Of a stretch of 64,000 bases of DNA, positions 49,145 through 59,965 are shown in pieces. Under the pieces are notes generated by a model. The model was not told the origin of the DNA. It ran no database searches and saw only the letters and a list, made by a program, of their open reading frames with translations. The DNA is from Sabellastarte sp. h YS-2021 (Eukaryota > Annelida > Polychaeta > Sabellida > Sabellidae): contig OZ024930.1 of assembly GCA_964017235.1 (NCBI GenBank), positions 155,000,221-155,064,220 on the forward strand, given 5' to 3'. Position numbers and translations under genes: made by a program. How positions within the stretch are numbered: the stretch's first letter is position 1; every line of letters begins with the position of its first letter.

Positions 49145-49517
49145 CAGTGCCCCTACAGTTCAGTACAGTTTGACATGGAATAACAAGCACAAATGGGATA
49201 ATAATTTTTTAATTATTATTTTCTACCTTTTTGTACAATACTACAGGCATCTTTAAAGTCACCTTAAGTGATTTGAAGAAAGCTAGATATATAATGCCCC
49301 CTTAAATTAAGTTAAGGTTATGAAACTTCAACAATTACTGTTACATGTTAAGAAAGAATCAATTATAGTCCATGTTTCACATATTACATAAGGTTAGGGT
49401 GGCCTTAAATTAAAATGAGCTTAATCCTACTTCTTGCAAAATATCAAGGTGACCTTTAAACATGACTTTAAGTTAAAAATAATTGAGAAAAATATATATT
49501 TGAGGTAGATGCCCAAC
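49145..49517 (-). repeat. Direct repeat of YR remnant (B2-like, distal copy)
   Basis: It matches 50445-50741 from 'cagtgcccctacagttcagt' to 'gaggtagatgcccaac'. It has about 76 bp more between 'gacatggaa' and 'aagtgatttgaag'. Confidence 0.85.
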
Positions 49518-50444
49518 CTACAATTAAAAGAAAGATAAAAACACGTTCCTCACTAAAAAACACCTAAACTCATAAAAGTCCAGTCCTGCATCCATGTGCC
49601 CCTATCTCAAGCTTAATTGGCCGAATAATACGACCCCTACTACTAACATCACACAGTTGAACTTGTTGTGTTTTAAAGAACCCCTAATTTACATAAGCAA
49701 GTAATAAATCGAAAAATCGAACATTAAAATATATAGATTCTTCATTCAATTGACTTTGATCCATATAATGGCTACCACTTTGTGTTTATGAAGTCTTGGG
49801 TGTCACAGATCTACAACTACAAAGAACTGCATTAGTATGTATTCAACATGCACAGATACATTTAACCATACACAATACAATGACAACTACTAAATGCATG
49901 CAGCACTTTACCTATATATATGTGTTCTCAATACTTTACTAGAGATTATATAGTGAATTTTGTTCTCCTTCAATATTTACCAGATATAGTTACAAAAAGG
50001 GGAAAGCACCCTGAAATAATGGAAAAATGACCCTTAATGTACTAGGACCCTTTCGGGTCTACTCAAGGAGACGAGGAGGGAGGCCCCCATACTAGCTAAC
50101 AAGCGCCAGTGCTGTGAACCCCATTGGTAACAAGCTAAGGGCACATATATAGAACTCACCCCTCCCCTGCTCCACAGTAGGTGTTAAGTTAGGTTCACAG
50201 AAGGCCAACCTCCTGAATCTTGCTCCTATATGAAATGGGATGAACCAGTGCGGGAGGTGGGTAAAAAGTTTTCATGTAAAATTGCGTCTTGCCCCTTTGA
50301 CTTTCCAATGTTGAATGAAGTATAAATGAATTTGGCGCCAATATTAATTGGCAATACACCAATACCCAATCGAAGGTATTGATGAACAGGAACAATTTTC
50401 ACTGGGAGCACTGAATAAGGTGGGGCTTGGTGCTCCACCCGCTA

Positions 50445-50741
50445 CAGTGCTCCTACAGTTCAGTACAGTTTGACACGGAAGGTCAACTTAAGTGATTTGA
50501 AGAAAGCTAGATATATAAGGCCCCCTTAAATTAAGTTAAGGTTATGAAACTTTAACAATTACTGTCAGATGTTAAGAAAGAATCAATTATAGTCCATGTT
50601 TCACATATTACACAAAGTTAGAGTGGCCTTAAATTAAAATGAGCTTAATCCTACTTCTTGCTAAATATCAAGGTGACCTTTAAACATGACTTTAAGTTAA
50701 AAATAACTGAGAAAAATATACATTTGAGGTAGATGCCCAAC
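50445..50741 (-). repeat. Direct repeat of YR remnant (B1-like, proximal copy)
   Basis: It matches 49145-49517 with roughly a dozen differences and one gap. On the minus strand it starts within 20 bp of the recombinase stop codon. Confidence 0.85.
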
Positions 50742-50757
50742 TTCCACCAAACCCCAA

Positions 50758-51057
50758 CTAGGAAGTAGATGTTGGAGGGGTAGATAATAGCCTTTCGAAT
50801 GAGTTAGCCACTTGAGAGGCATTGTGATCCTGTACATTGTATCTCCACACACAGTCAGACGTCCAGGTGCCATGACTCTGTATACATTTTATAGCAACAT
50901 TTGAATTGAAAGCTAGTGTAGCACCTGAACGCCTGAAGGTGTGGAGAGACATGTCAGCCTGTGGCATTCCCAATCTCTGCAGGATAGTTGAAAAAAATTG
51001 CCTAACCTTCGTGTAGGTGAGTGTTACCAATTTTTTTCCCACAGAACCAATAATTCT
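50758..51057 (-). pseudogene. Tyrosine recombinase C-terminal fragment
   Basis: About 95 codons are open. Visible are SLHTFRRSGATLAFN (the catalytic H-x-x-R), SHGTWTSDC (the third conserved His) and VWRYN (the nucleophile Tyr), followed by a short tail and TAG. The first catalytic Arg and the whole core-binding domain are missing, because similarity stops near 51057. It differs from the recombinase at 16807-17799 and from those at the right edge, so it represents another family. It is non-functional as it stands. Confidence 0.85.
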
Positions 51058-51408
51058 TTAAAGTAACAAAGAGAAAATGAACATACTTTGCCGGTCATAG
51101 ATTTTTTGAAATATAAATACAATGTATAAATTATGTAAAGAAGAAGACAAAAGGACTTTTTCTAGTGCAATTTGTCTACTTTGTAAAATTAGATATGAAA
51201 CATTTTTAGCAAAAAAAAAGTCCATTATATTGAGATATTCCCAGAAGAATTAGCCGACATAAATACTGTGCTAAATAAATCCTTTAATTTCAGGGTTGAT
51301 CTTTTTTGCTGAGAGCAGACTAAACAAATTACCCACTTAATCCAGTGTGGGTTCTGTCCACCTGGTTCTGGCAAAGGTGATCCCAAGCGATAATTTAATT
51401 CTCCTGTA

Positions 51409-51636
51409 TTTATTTAGGGTTTTATGTCGCTTTCAAAACTGTACAGGTCATATCACGACGGGTAGTTGGAAGGGCAGAGGAAATCAGTACATACAGTTCG
51501 TCAGGGTTCTGTACTGTAAACTGCCGACCAACGGCAAGCAACTACCAGCTTTCCCACTTGAGGCCGTGCCGGGAACCGAACCCCGGCCTCAGAGGTGGGA
51601 GGCGAGAGTGTTACCACTCTGCCACCGTGGCCCTAA
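51409..51636 (-). repeat. SINE family B, well-preserved reverse copy
   Basis: On the plus strand it reads gtatttatttagggttttat, 'gtcatatcacgacgggtagt', 'gttctgtactgtaaactgcc', 'gggaaccgaaccccggcctc' and 'gtgttaccactctgccaccg', the mirror image of the copy at 5400-5640. Confidence 0.85.
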
Positions 51637-51899
51637 TTCTCCTGTAGCTTTGCACCAATAAAGTATGTATATTTATGTTACCATTTAAAATTTCTCAACC
51701 TGGGTGTGATTTGAAATTTCTCAATATAGGGGTCTCATATAATTTGCTACTTTATTGAAAATGTGTTACTCTTACCTGTATGGTTGTGGTTTTGTATTCA
51801 GCTAATAATAACAGATGAGAAACATTCAAGAGTTGTATGAATATTGCCATATCTGTTACATAGGTGAAAGTTTAAATATGGTGTTTTAAGTTCATTAGC

Positions 51900-52015
51900 A
51901 TTGCAGCTTGTAGGAGTCAAACCCACACACAGAGGTGACAGCCTGTGATTAGACGTAAATCAAACCAATAGGCCACCACAGACCTAGAGCTATTACTAGG
52001 TGAAATCCCAATTTT
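51900..52015 (-). repeat. SINE family A, reverse copy
   Basis: On the plus strand it reads gtaggagtcaaacccacaca, 'gaggtgacagcctgtgatta' and 'ccaataggccaccacagacc', the reverse of the family A head and B box. Confidence 0.7.
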
Positions 52016-52911
52016 GAATAATCCCAGAGTTTCTACAATAAAGCTATTTTAGTGTCACCTATTGTGAAGTTCTATAAAAAGGTTTATTAAATGAATTACA
52101 ATATAATAACTCGGTGGCTGTTAAACAGATTTATGATATACCTGTGACATCTATTAGAAAGAGACGGAGATAGTAAAATGGATGCCTGATCAAAAATGTA
52201 ACAATATGCTTCTTTATTGCACTGACATTTATTTGTTTGTAAGAAATCCATAGTATACATGCAGAAATGTCATTTATCACTTAACAGAAAGAGAGACAGG
52301 TGAAGTAAAGTCTCACATGCATTGCTGTAATAAGAGTACACTAATGAAGTGGTCAGAACATTTTCCTGTCCATCGTCATAATTGAACAGGCTTGCCTTAC
52401 TACATTGAGGGTATTTTACAAATATTTCTATATTGACCACATTTAACTGCATGGATAATCAAACAGATGAGCAGGAATTTGCCAAAAGCTATGTAATTAA
52501 GAAAGCTTTGATCAAAGTGCTGAGGAACTGGCATTTACTCAGGACTGATAATCAATAGAGAAAAATAAATCCCTGTGAAATCTAATCCTGAGATGCTTTT
52601 ATGGAATTTTTACTGTTGAATAAATGCATAACGATGTTGCATATCATCATTTGTTTTAAATATGAAAACCTTTCAAAAAACATACTTCCCAGACTAAGTT
52701 AGAATTGCAAGTCGTCAAAAGACAAGCAAATGACTAACAGGCAAGACATTGATGTGTAATGATATATTTTAAGATTATAAGCAGTAATATTTCAGCACAG
52801 CAAATTGAACGAATGCATTCATTCGATGAAGATTAAAGCATTTAAAAATTTGTCTGCCATTTTGTCAAAATGGGACTTTTATAGCGCTTAATCTCCCCAA
52901 ACAAGAGGACT

Positions 52912-53323
52912 CTAAGGCGCAACAAACAAAAAGCAGTCAACAAAATTTCTGTATCCAGGGATATAAGAAGGATCAAGCACCACGGAGAACGCCAGAGGAA
53001 TGACACTGACTAAGGTGGGTACGCTTTGGTGTACAGGTAGGTCTTAAGCTGCTTTCTGAAGGAGGCCAGGGAGGGGGAGGCACGAATCTCATCAGGAAGA
53101 GCATTCCACACAGTGGGAGCATCAAAAGCAAAACTATTACCAAACCGTTTGACATATTTATGAACAGAATGGCAAAACTTTGGAATGACAAGGAAATTAC
53201 CACCACTTTGACTGTGCCTGGTACTGTAAGAACTGCTGTAGGAAGAAAGATATGGAGCAAAATACCTGGGAAAACCTGTGTGAAGATAGATGTCTTGAAC
53301 ACTGTACGCTGTTCAACAGGAAG
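52912..53323 (-). pseudogene. LINE copy 2: C-terminal part of ORF2 after a nonsense mutation
   Basis: After KKLH the expected Trp codon is TGA (53324-53326). Beyond it the frame continues LPVEQRTVFKTSIFTQVF. A second block, HKYVKRFGNSFAFDAPTVWN followed by LPDEIRASPSLASFRKQLK, is the usual CR1/L2 C-terminus and lies in a different frame from the first part, so at least one indel is present. It ends at a stop near 52912. Confidence 0.75.
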
Positions 53324-55136
53324 TCAATGCAGTTTCTTTAGCACAGGAGTTATACTGGTGTATCGACTGGTGTTTGATACAATTCTAGCTGCACTATTTT
53401 GGATGCACTGTAATTTGCATAGATTGAACTTGAAGAGGCTCCTGAAAAGTGAGTTGCAGTAATCCAAACGACTACTAATAAGAGCATTAGCCACAAGCAT
53501 AGAAACATTGTGAGTAAGAAACCGCCTGACATGTCTGAAATCACAGAGTTTAACAAAACAACTTTTGCAAACCTTCTGAACATGCTTGGACAAAGAAAAG
53601 TCTGAATCGAACCACACACCCAGATTTTTTACTAAATCAGCAGGGCAGAGTGAATTGCCCAAGATATCAATTGGAAAGCATGCTTTCAGCTTGTCCCTCT
53701 GTCTCTTCGACCCAAAGATGATAAACTCTGTCTTGTTAGGATTCAATTTGAGCTTACTAGTTGACATCCACTCTTTAACATCCTCTAGGCACCTATTTAG
53801 CTTTTCAAAGGCAGCAGATGCATTCTTGTGGGATAAATGTATATAAACTTGGCTATCATTTGCATAAAAATGAAACTTTATTCCTTTATGTTTACTGATA
53901 ATCAAACTGAGGGGGGTAGTGTACAATGAGAACAGCAAAGGACCCAGGACAGAACCTTGTGGTACGCCAAATAGGAGTTTACAAACATCTGACAAAGTAG
54001 AACCAATTTTTATTGCTGTTAGGTAGGATGTGAACCAATTCAGAACAGAGCCATCGACTCCAAACCAGTTTCGGAGGCAACTAAGAAGAGTGGAATGATC
54101 TATGGTGTCGAAGGCGGCAGACAAGTCAAGCAATACTAAGGCAGTGGTTTCACCTCTTGACAATGATAAGTGAACTTTATTTTTTATGTAGAGAAGAGCT
54201 GTTTCAGTTGAATGACCAGCCTTATATGCCGACTGGTACGGGTTGTCTAAGTTATGGACATGAATATGTTCTAACAGCTGCTTAGCAACCGCACGTTCTA
54301 CCAGTTTTGATACAAAACTGAGGCCAGATACAGGACGATAATTCTTCAAGTCATTTGAGGGAAGATTTGGTTTTTTAATGAGAGGAGTGACCACAGCAGA
54401 TTTGAAAGATTCAGGGACGCACCCCTCCATGAGTGAGCAGTTAACCAGCTTTGTAAGGGATGGCAGCAGTATATCAATGCATTCTTTGATAAGGAATGTT
54501 GGCAAAGGATCCAATAGGCATGATTTTGTTGGTGACGTTCTAATTATTTTATCAACAGCCTCCTCAGACACATGCCTAAAGACAGTAATTTTGGAGGGAT
54601 CTGAAGGTGGGTGAACATCATATTCAGTGCCAGGGGGAGCGAAATTATCTAATTTTCTTAATTTTGTTGGAAAAGGTGGCAAACTGGTCAGCCAATGACT
54701 TTTTAGACTCATGGGATAGAAGTGTGGCATCAGGAACCCTATTCAGGGTTTTATGGAGCTCACGCCAAAGTTTTTGAGAGTCATGACTATTGTCTGAAAT
54801 CAGTTTGCTATAGTAGTCTGACTTGACTTTGTTTACAAGTGCATTGCACCGAGCAATCTGACAATGAAGCCAACTTCTGTTCAGTGGATTTTTAGCTCTA
54901 CGCCAGGTTCTCTTGAATTGGCGCCTAAGGGACTTTGCACATCAATAATCATCAGACATTCAATCTGCGGAATCTTCTTTTATCAGTCTAGATATGAGAG
55001 GTGCATGCCTATCAAGAACATTACCCAAATCATGTACATATTGATCGTAAAGATCAACAACAGCATCAACTGGAGACTTGACAAAGGAAGTATTTTTGAG
55101 ATCTGAGTCAGACATGTTGATACGGTGGTACCTTCT
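53324..55136 (-). pseudogene. LINE copy 2: linker and reverse transcriptase
   Basis: The linker (55136-54731) includes YRRYHRINMSDSDLKN and LRRQFKRTWRRAKNPLNRSW, with a broken join near 54955. The RT part opens at 54730 for 468 codons: YRPVSGLSFVSKLVERAV (131-148), motif A LLDLSAAFDTIDH (200-212), motif B FGVPQGSVLGP (254-264) and motif C FYAND (288-292). Motif C should be YADD, so one of the two catalytic Asp residues is Asn and the enzyme is dead. A small deletion shortens the SYL...IKIGSTL segment. The frame ends at a Trp-to-stop change at 53324-53326. Confidence 0.87.
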
Positions 55137-55140
55137 ATAT

Positions 55141-56591
55141 CCTTTTGAGTGCGGGCTGGATTTTGCCCTCAGAGTGCAAAAGTGTAAATTTGCGACCATT
55201 ATTTAGGGTCTTCAAAATGCAAGCTAGCTTTCACTGTTCAGCTGCAAAAGCATAATTTGGTGCCAAAAATGTTGTTGCTCCAAATGCAACGTGTTCAAAT
55301 GTGTAGTTCCCATCTATGTTCTTAAGAAATTACTTCATTTTTACACATTTGCTTTTTAACAGTAGAATGGGTATCTACACATTTTTACACTTTGGCATAT
55401 TAGCACAAAGTACTTTATGAAAGTTTCTTGATGCAGGAACTTTGTTTCATTTGACACTGATATTAATATAATTGCAAAAAAATTAGAATGAAGCCAGGTA
55501 AAAGTGTTTAAAATTTAATTTCCGCTTAAACACAATGAATTTCATGGTGAAGAAAAGCTATACACGTAATGTGACAGGGCCATTGATTATGATTATTCTT
55601 TTGAGTAATGCAATTTGTACAAATAAAACAGTGCTTGATATTTTAGCAGACAATGTATTCTTAGATTGTTTAAATGTAAAATAATTGTAATATACAACAT
55701 TATCAACAGTTAGTAATTATGCAAAATACAAGTACTAATCTGTAAGTTGTTTGAGTTTCCAATGATAACCTGTAAATGCATAAAAAGGAGCATCAGTTGA
55801 ATATTAGTATATTTCAGTCACATTTGTCAGTAAAATGACACATTGGTGGTTTGAAAGATTTTGAAACAGAAAAGCGTAGATGCAAAAATGTGTGGCTAAT
55901 GGTAAATTGTGATAAAAATTGCTAATAATGTGTAAATATGCAGCATAGTTTTCATCATAAATTTTCAAGAATACTTTTGCAGATGTGTAAAAATGTGTAA
56001 GTTCTTCTCATCAACTCATTTTTACACTCTTGCAGTTACAATATTTGTTGTAATCAAGCTGCAAATGTGTAAAATCGCAGGATTTTATGGTCATATTCTG
56101 ACGCAAAGTTTTCATTGTTCAGAATAGCAAATAACATTTCACCAGAACCAAGTTTTTGGGAAAATGATATAGTTTCAATAAATATTATTCATTTTTACCA
56201 AATCTTGTTTGCCTACATGTAAAATAGATAAATGACTGGACATAAATCTTACCTGGGTGATATATGGGGATTTTGGGATCAAAACACACAAAGGCAATAA
56301 ATTGTATCTTATTTTCATTCATGCACAAGGAAAATCTAGTTTTTGCTTTACAAAAACATACATGATTTAATTAAAAATATACACTAAATAAGTAGAAACT
56401 TAATCATGACATGACAAAATAATGAAAATATATCGACGTGCTTAAGAGGATTTTCTCCAACCTCCTGCTTGCATTTCAAGGAAAGCTTTTTTCAGCAGCA
56501 AATTACGTTTTTGCGCTTTACTAATAAAACAGCCCTGCATTTCAAATACCCTAAAAAAGCTACGCTGAATTACGCTTACGCGCCCTAACGG
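55141..56591. mobile_element. 1451-bp DNA-transposon-like insertion inside LINE copy 2
   Basis: ATAT stands on both sides (55137-55140 and 56592-56595). The ends are imperfect inverted repeats: CCTTTTGAGTGCGGGC at the left and, reverse-complemented, CCGTTAGGGCGCG at the right (9 of the first 13 positions agree). Removing the piece plus one ATAT joins the LINE codons as NIVQ-YRRYH in frame. The interior has no transposase but carries about ten scattered gtgtaaa or tttacac words in both orientations. The superfamily is not assigned. Confidence 0.85.
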
Positions 56592-56594
56592 ATA

Positions 56595-57410
56595 TTGAAC
56601 TATATTTGGAGTGTGAGCCACTTGACAAGGGAAGGCAACCGTGCATTTGACTAATGCATGATCAGAAACAAAGTCACAAGTGTTGACATCAGCAATAGTG
56701 TCCTGGTCACTGGGGGATAAAATGAGGTCCAATATGTGACCATGCAGATGAGTAGGTTTATCGACTACCTGTTTCAGATCGCACAAATCAAGATAGGTAA
56801 TGAATTTATGACTATCACCAACTGGAACATCAACATGAATATTGAAGTCGCCACAGATGTAATATGAAGAATTAATAGATGAGAGGTAGCCAACAAATGA
56901 CATGAATTCTTCCAGAAAGTTGCAGGTACATGATCCTGGAGGGTGGTAGATGCAGGCAAGCAACAATGAATGGCCATGAAGCCCAATTGACACCACCCTG
57001 TTCTCAAATGACCGATAAAAAGGAGATTCTATTATATGGGGTCTGTAGGAGGATCTGATGAAAAAACCAACACCACCACCAATACCTGAGGGACGAGGCT
57101 TGTGAGGAAAAATAAAATCAGGAGGAGTTATAGACCGCAAAAAGCTGTCTGAATCAAAGGGACGAATATGTATTTCTGTGAGACATAGAAAGTCAAGGTC
57201 ATTTGAAGCAACCATGTCAGCTAGGAGTGGACCCTTATTCCTTACGGATCTGGCATTCAAAACACCAAGTGTAAGTGGGCCAGGGTTGAGGGACACATCT
57301 CCTCCCAGTAGCAGCAACAACAAAAGCCCTCTTCTATTCACCATGGTTGAAAATTTTTGGCAGGAACACAAATATGAGAAATTTTTGCAACCCGTATCAA
57401 AAGAGGACAT
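56595..57410 (-). pseudogene. LINE copy 2: N-terminus with APE-type endonuclease
   Basis: The ATG at 57410 opens a 322-codon frame, of which about the first 270 codons belong to the LINE; the rest reads into the insertion. After an N-terminal leader with a Leu run and a 2A-like motif, the endonuclease shows LGVLNARSVRNK, LDFLCLTEIHI (catalytic Glu), GGGVGFFIR, YYICGDFNIHV (Asp/Asn pair), LDLILSP and VSDHALV (final Asp-His pair). All hallmark residues are present. This enzyme nicks target DNA to prime reverse transcription. The domain itself looks intact, but the element around it is broken. Confidence 0.88.
57276..57302 (-). other. 2A-like ribosome-skipping motif in LINE copy 2
   Basis: Residues 37-45 read GDVSLNPGP, preceded by a run of seven leucines (29-35). 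The consensus of 2A peptides is D(V/I)ExNPGP, so the only departure is Ser for Glu. Known 2A sequences occur at this position, just ahead of the endonuclease, in CR1/L2-like LINEs of sea urchins, amphioxus and molluscs. If active, the break would fall between Gly44 and Pro45. Confidence 0.7.
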
Positions 57411-58316
57411 GATGTATAAGATACTCTAGTGTTGAACCACTCATACCTGTGGGCAAGTGCAACAGTGAATAGTGCCATAAAGAGGAGTACCCGAAGACCA
57501 AACATGACTGGTGGGGTTGTTCATGAGTAAGAAGCCCTAGTCTAAGCTCAACAGTGGGGTGCTCAAAAATATATATATCCTTACACCTCAACACTGTCAC
57601 AACTCTTCGTCCTTTGGGTGATTCACAGGCACCCTAACACCCCACACTATGGCCTGACCTTAAGCTCAGTAACAACACCACCAGACACCAACAATAAGAG
57701 AATGGCTATATACTAATTGGAGAAAGACTAAAACGTAAGCTTACAAGACACATATTGATTGTTTATAATACCCAGTGCTTGATGTTGGGGAAACATTGAT
57801 CAAATTACAACAGCAATTCCCGGCAAGATGGGCGATAATACCTGAATAACCAACAAATAGATATAACAGTGAGATGAGAGGAGATAAAAATTTAAAAACA
57901 CGATCTAACTATTTGAAGTAGAATTCCTGTGTAAATAATGTGTATAAAAAAACGCCATTGTTGAGATGGTGTCTCTGCTGTGTGTACTAAAAGACTAAAA
58001 GACAAACAATTATCACAATATTGTTGGTGGGAAAACAAAGCAAGCAGCAGGATTTGAAAGCAGTAAATACCTGTGAACAACTTTTGTGATGCTTTAGCAT
58101 ATGTAATAGACAACCCAAAATGCCATAGGTTTTGTTATCCAACACCCTACTTAAATCCTATTTAAGGACACACTTGGTCTTGGACAATGTATTAATCATG
58201 TATCATTATATTTTGCATGTAGATGTATTATTAGAATGTTGGTGTGTGGAACAATTTTTTAATTGTTTAGCCTTGCTGTAGAAAAAGATAAATATGTAAT
58301 TTAAGCACTAGTACCC

Positions 58317-58660
58317 CATTCATATTACTGGCAGTATCACCCGTTGTAACCCGCATTTGGTGAAATGTCCCTGTCAGTGGATCGCTATCTCATGTCTGTA
58401 TGCAACCTTGTGAGTCAGTGGTGATCCATTACTTTCAAGTCCCATGGTTGTTTCCAAAACATTCAAATTTCCAACTCTGATTCCAGTACCGTGAGCATAC
58501 AGAGATGATTTCAAACATGTACATAAGGTTGTGATTCTGTTGTCGTTCAGTGTAATACAGCAACATAAGATGAGTTAAGGTATTAGTTGTTTTGCCACAT
58601 GTTCATACAACAACTACGGAAGGTGAGTATGGTTGCTTCACGGTGACCAATGTTTTCTGC
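58317..58660. mobile_element. Diverged relative of the fold-back MITE at 46301
   Basis: The left part 'cccattcatattactggcag' with 'ggtgaaatgtccctgtcagt' and the middle 'acatgtacataaggttgtga' with 'gtgtaatacagcaacataag' match the 46301 element in order. The right arm is weak, so inverted pairing is mostly lost. Confidence 0.55.
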
Positions 58661-59825
58661 CACCAAGAAAAACTTCTCACTGCAGGATGTCCCGCCTGTT
58701 ATGTGAATAAGGCATACAATTGAAGTCTTACTGGTCAAGGTGAATTTACATTTAAAAAACTGGTTATCACTTCTTGGTGTTGGGTTCAAATCTAGTTTAT
58801 TCCGACTTTGAAACCAAAATAAAAAAATCAGTCTGGTATCTTCTTTTCATCTGAACTGTAGCTTCAACATAATGGGAGAATTCCTGTGTTTGTGTCCTTA
58901 AAGGAAGCATTCTTTTAACTTTAATCACAATACACGGAACCAAATGACAAAATTTGTGGGTGTTGTCAAGACGTCTTTAAGCTTCATCCTTGCTATTGAG
59001 TTTCCCTCCCTGAGAAGGGCTCTTTTTCTCTTCTAAATATTTTTTTATTTCCCTCTATAACCATGTGTACCCAATCTATAGCCACTCTCCCTCTTCAATG
59101 ACAATGGGCTTTGCAAGCAGAGCTGTTTCAACCATGTCAATATATCTTACTTAAGGCCAAAAATTCTGTTATAAACATAAATGTCGTTTGTGAGTTATGC
59201 AGAACAGTTTGCTACATGACTGAAACAACATTACTCATTTCATCCTAAATTCCAGAAGTCATGCAACAATACTATGCGTCACATAAAGAAAAAGTGGGGA
59301 TTGGGGGCTGGGAGGTGGTGTAGAATAATTGGTACACCATAGTATAAATAGTATAAACTACCATTCTGATTTAAAAGTAGCAAACCACCAACCAGGATTG
59401 TTATATTGAAGTCTTTTTGCTTTGTATTGAAATCTTAACAAAATTTGGTCACCAAGATCATTTTGCGGCTCTTAGGGTGTGGAACCAACTGGCAGAAAAC
59501 CTATGTAATCTTCACACTGTTGCTTCTCATGGCACATTTGAACATGGAGTGAGAAGAGTATTGTATAAGATTTTACTTTACATTTGTTTTACATTGTGCA
59601 AGAATAGCTATAACATTGATGGTTGTGTCAATATCAGGATTACTACTTTTGGTACCTAAATATTACTTTACAGTCTGTGTAAAATTGTAAAATGAAACCA
59701 TACAGGCATGTTTATAAACATCTTAGTTATCAGTAATTATAAGATCATTTAGAAATGATTGAAAGTAATTTCAAATTATGTAAACTAAACCGTCAACGTG
59801 TTTGTGCTTTAAAATGCAATCTGCT

Positions 59826-59965
59826 CAGTTGCCCCATGTTTAGCAAGTATTGCATCTAATTATATATTGTCATTTCTGTGTTGGTTCGACTCCCACAAGT
59901 GACAATGCTGAGGTCCCAACATATCCCTGGCTGCTGCCCAACTTTGACCTTTGTTCAGAGATGTT
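59826..59965 (+). repeat. SINE family A copy
   Basis: It contains 'gtttagcaagtattgcatct', 'ttctgtgttggttcgactcc' and 'cacaagtgacaatgctgagg', then 'ccaactttgacctttgttc'. The B-box-like sequence is the best match among the copies (ggttcgactcc). Confidence 0.75.

Larger units (their letters stand above)
49145..51060 (-). mobile_element. 3' part of a second Ngaro/PAT-like YR retrotransposon
   Basis: On the minus strand a C-terminal recombinase fragment (51057 to 50758) is followed by a direct repeat (50741-50445), then about 0.9 kb of non-repeated DNA, then the same repeat again (49517-49145). This reproduces the ORF - B1 - A2 - B2 order of the intact element at 12473-19035, with a spacer of only 17 bp between stop and B1. 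The two repeat copies differ at about a dozen positions, and the distal one has about 76 extra bp, so the insertion is older. Everything upstream of the recombinase C-terminus is missing. The reading of this as a terminal structure is my inference from the parallel layout. Confidence 0.7.
52870..57410 (-). mobile_element. CR1-like LINE, copy 2, split by a DNA insertion
   Basis: The minus strand runs from an N-terminal 2A-like peptide and endonuclease (57410-56595) through the linker (55136-54731) and reverse transcriptase (54730-53327) to a C-terminal block (about 53323-52912). A 3' UTR with 'gattaagcgctataaaagtc' ends near 52870, in line with CR1/L2 tails. Taking out the 1451-bp insertion at 55141-56591 restores the frame across the junction. 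With it removed the element is about 3.1 kb, close to a complete ORF2. It is inactive because of stops and an altered RT active site. Confidence 0.87.

Noticed and set aside
52973-53302. 109-codon hydrophobic minus-strand ORF
   Set aside because: It overlaps the LINE C-terminal block in another frame. The meaningful reading is the APTVWN...LASFRKQLK frame.
53586-53846. Plus-strand ORFs across both LINE copies
   Set aside because: They are antisense shadows of the reverse transcriptase frames.
56442-56594. C-terminal 50 codons of the LINE endonuclease frame
   Set aside because: This stretch comes from the inserted 1451-bp element and is not part of the LINE protein.
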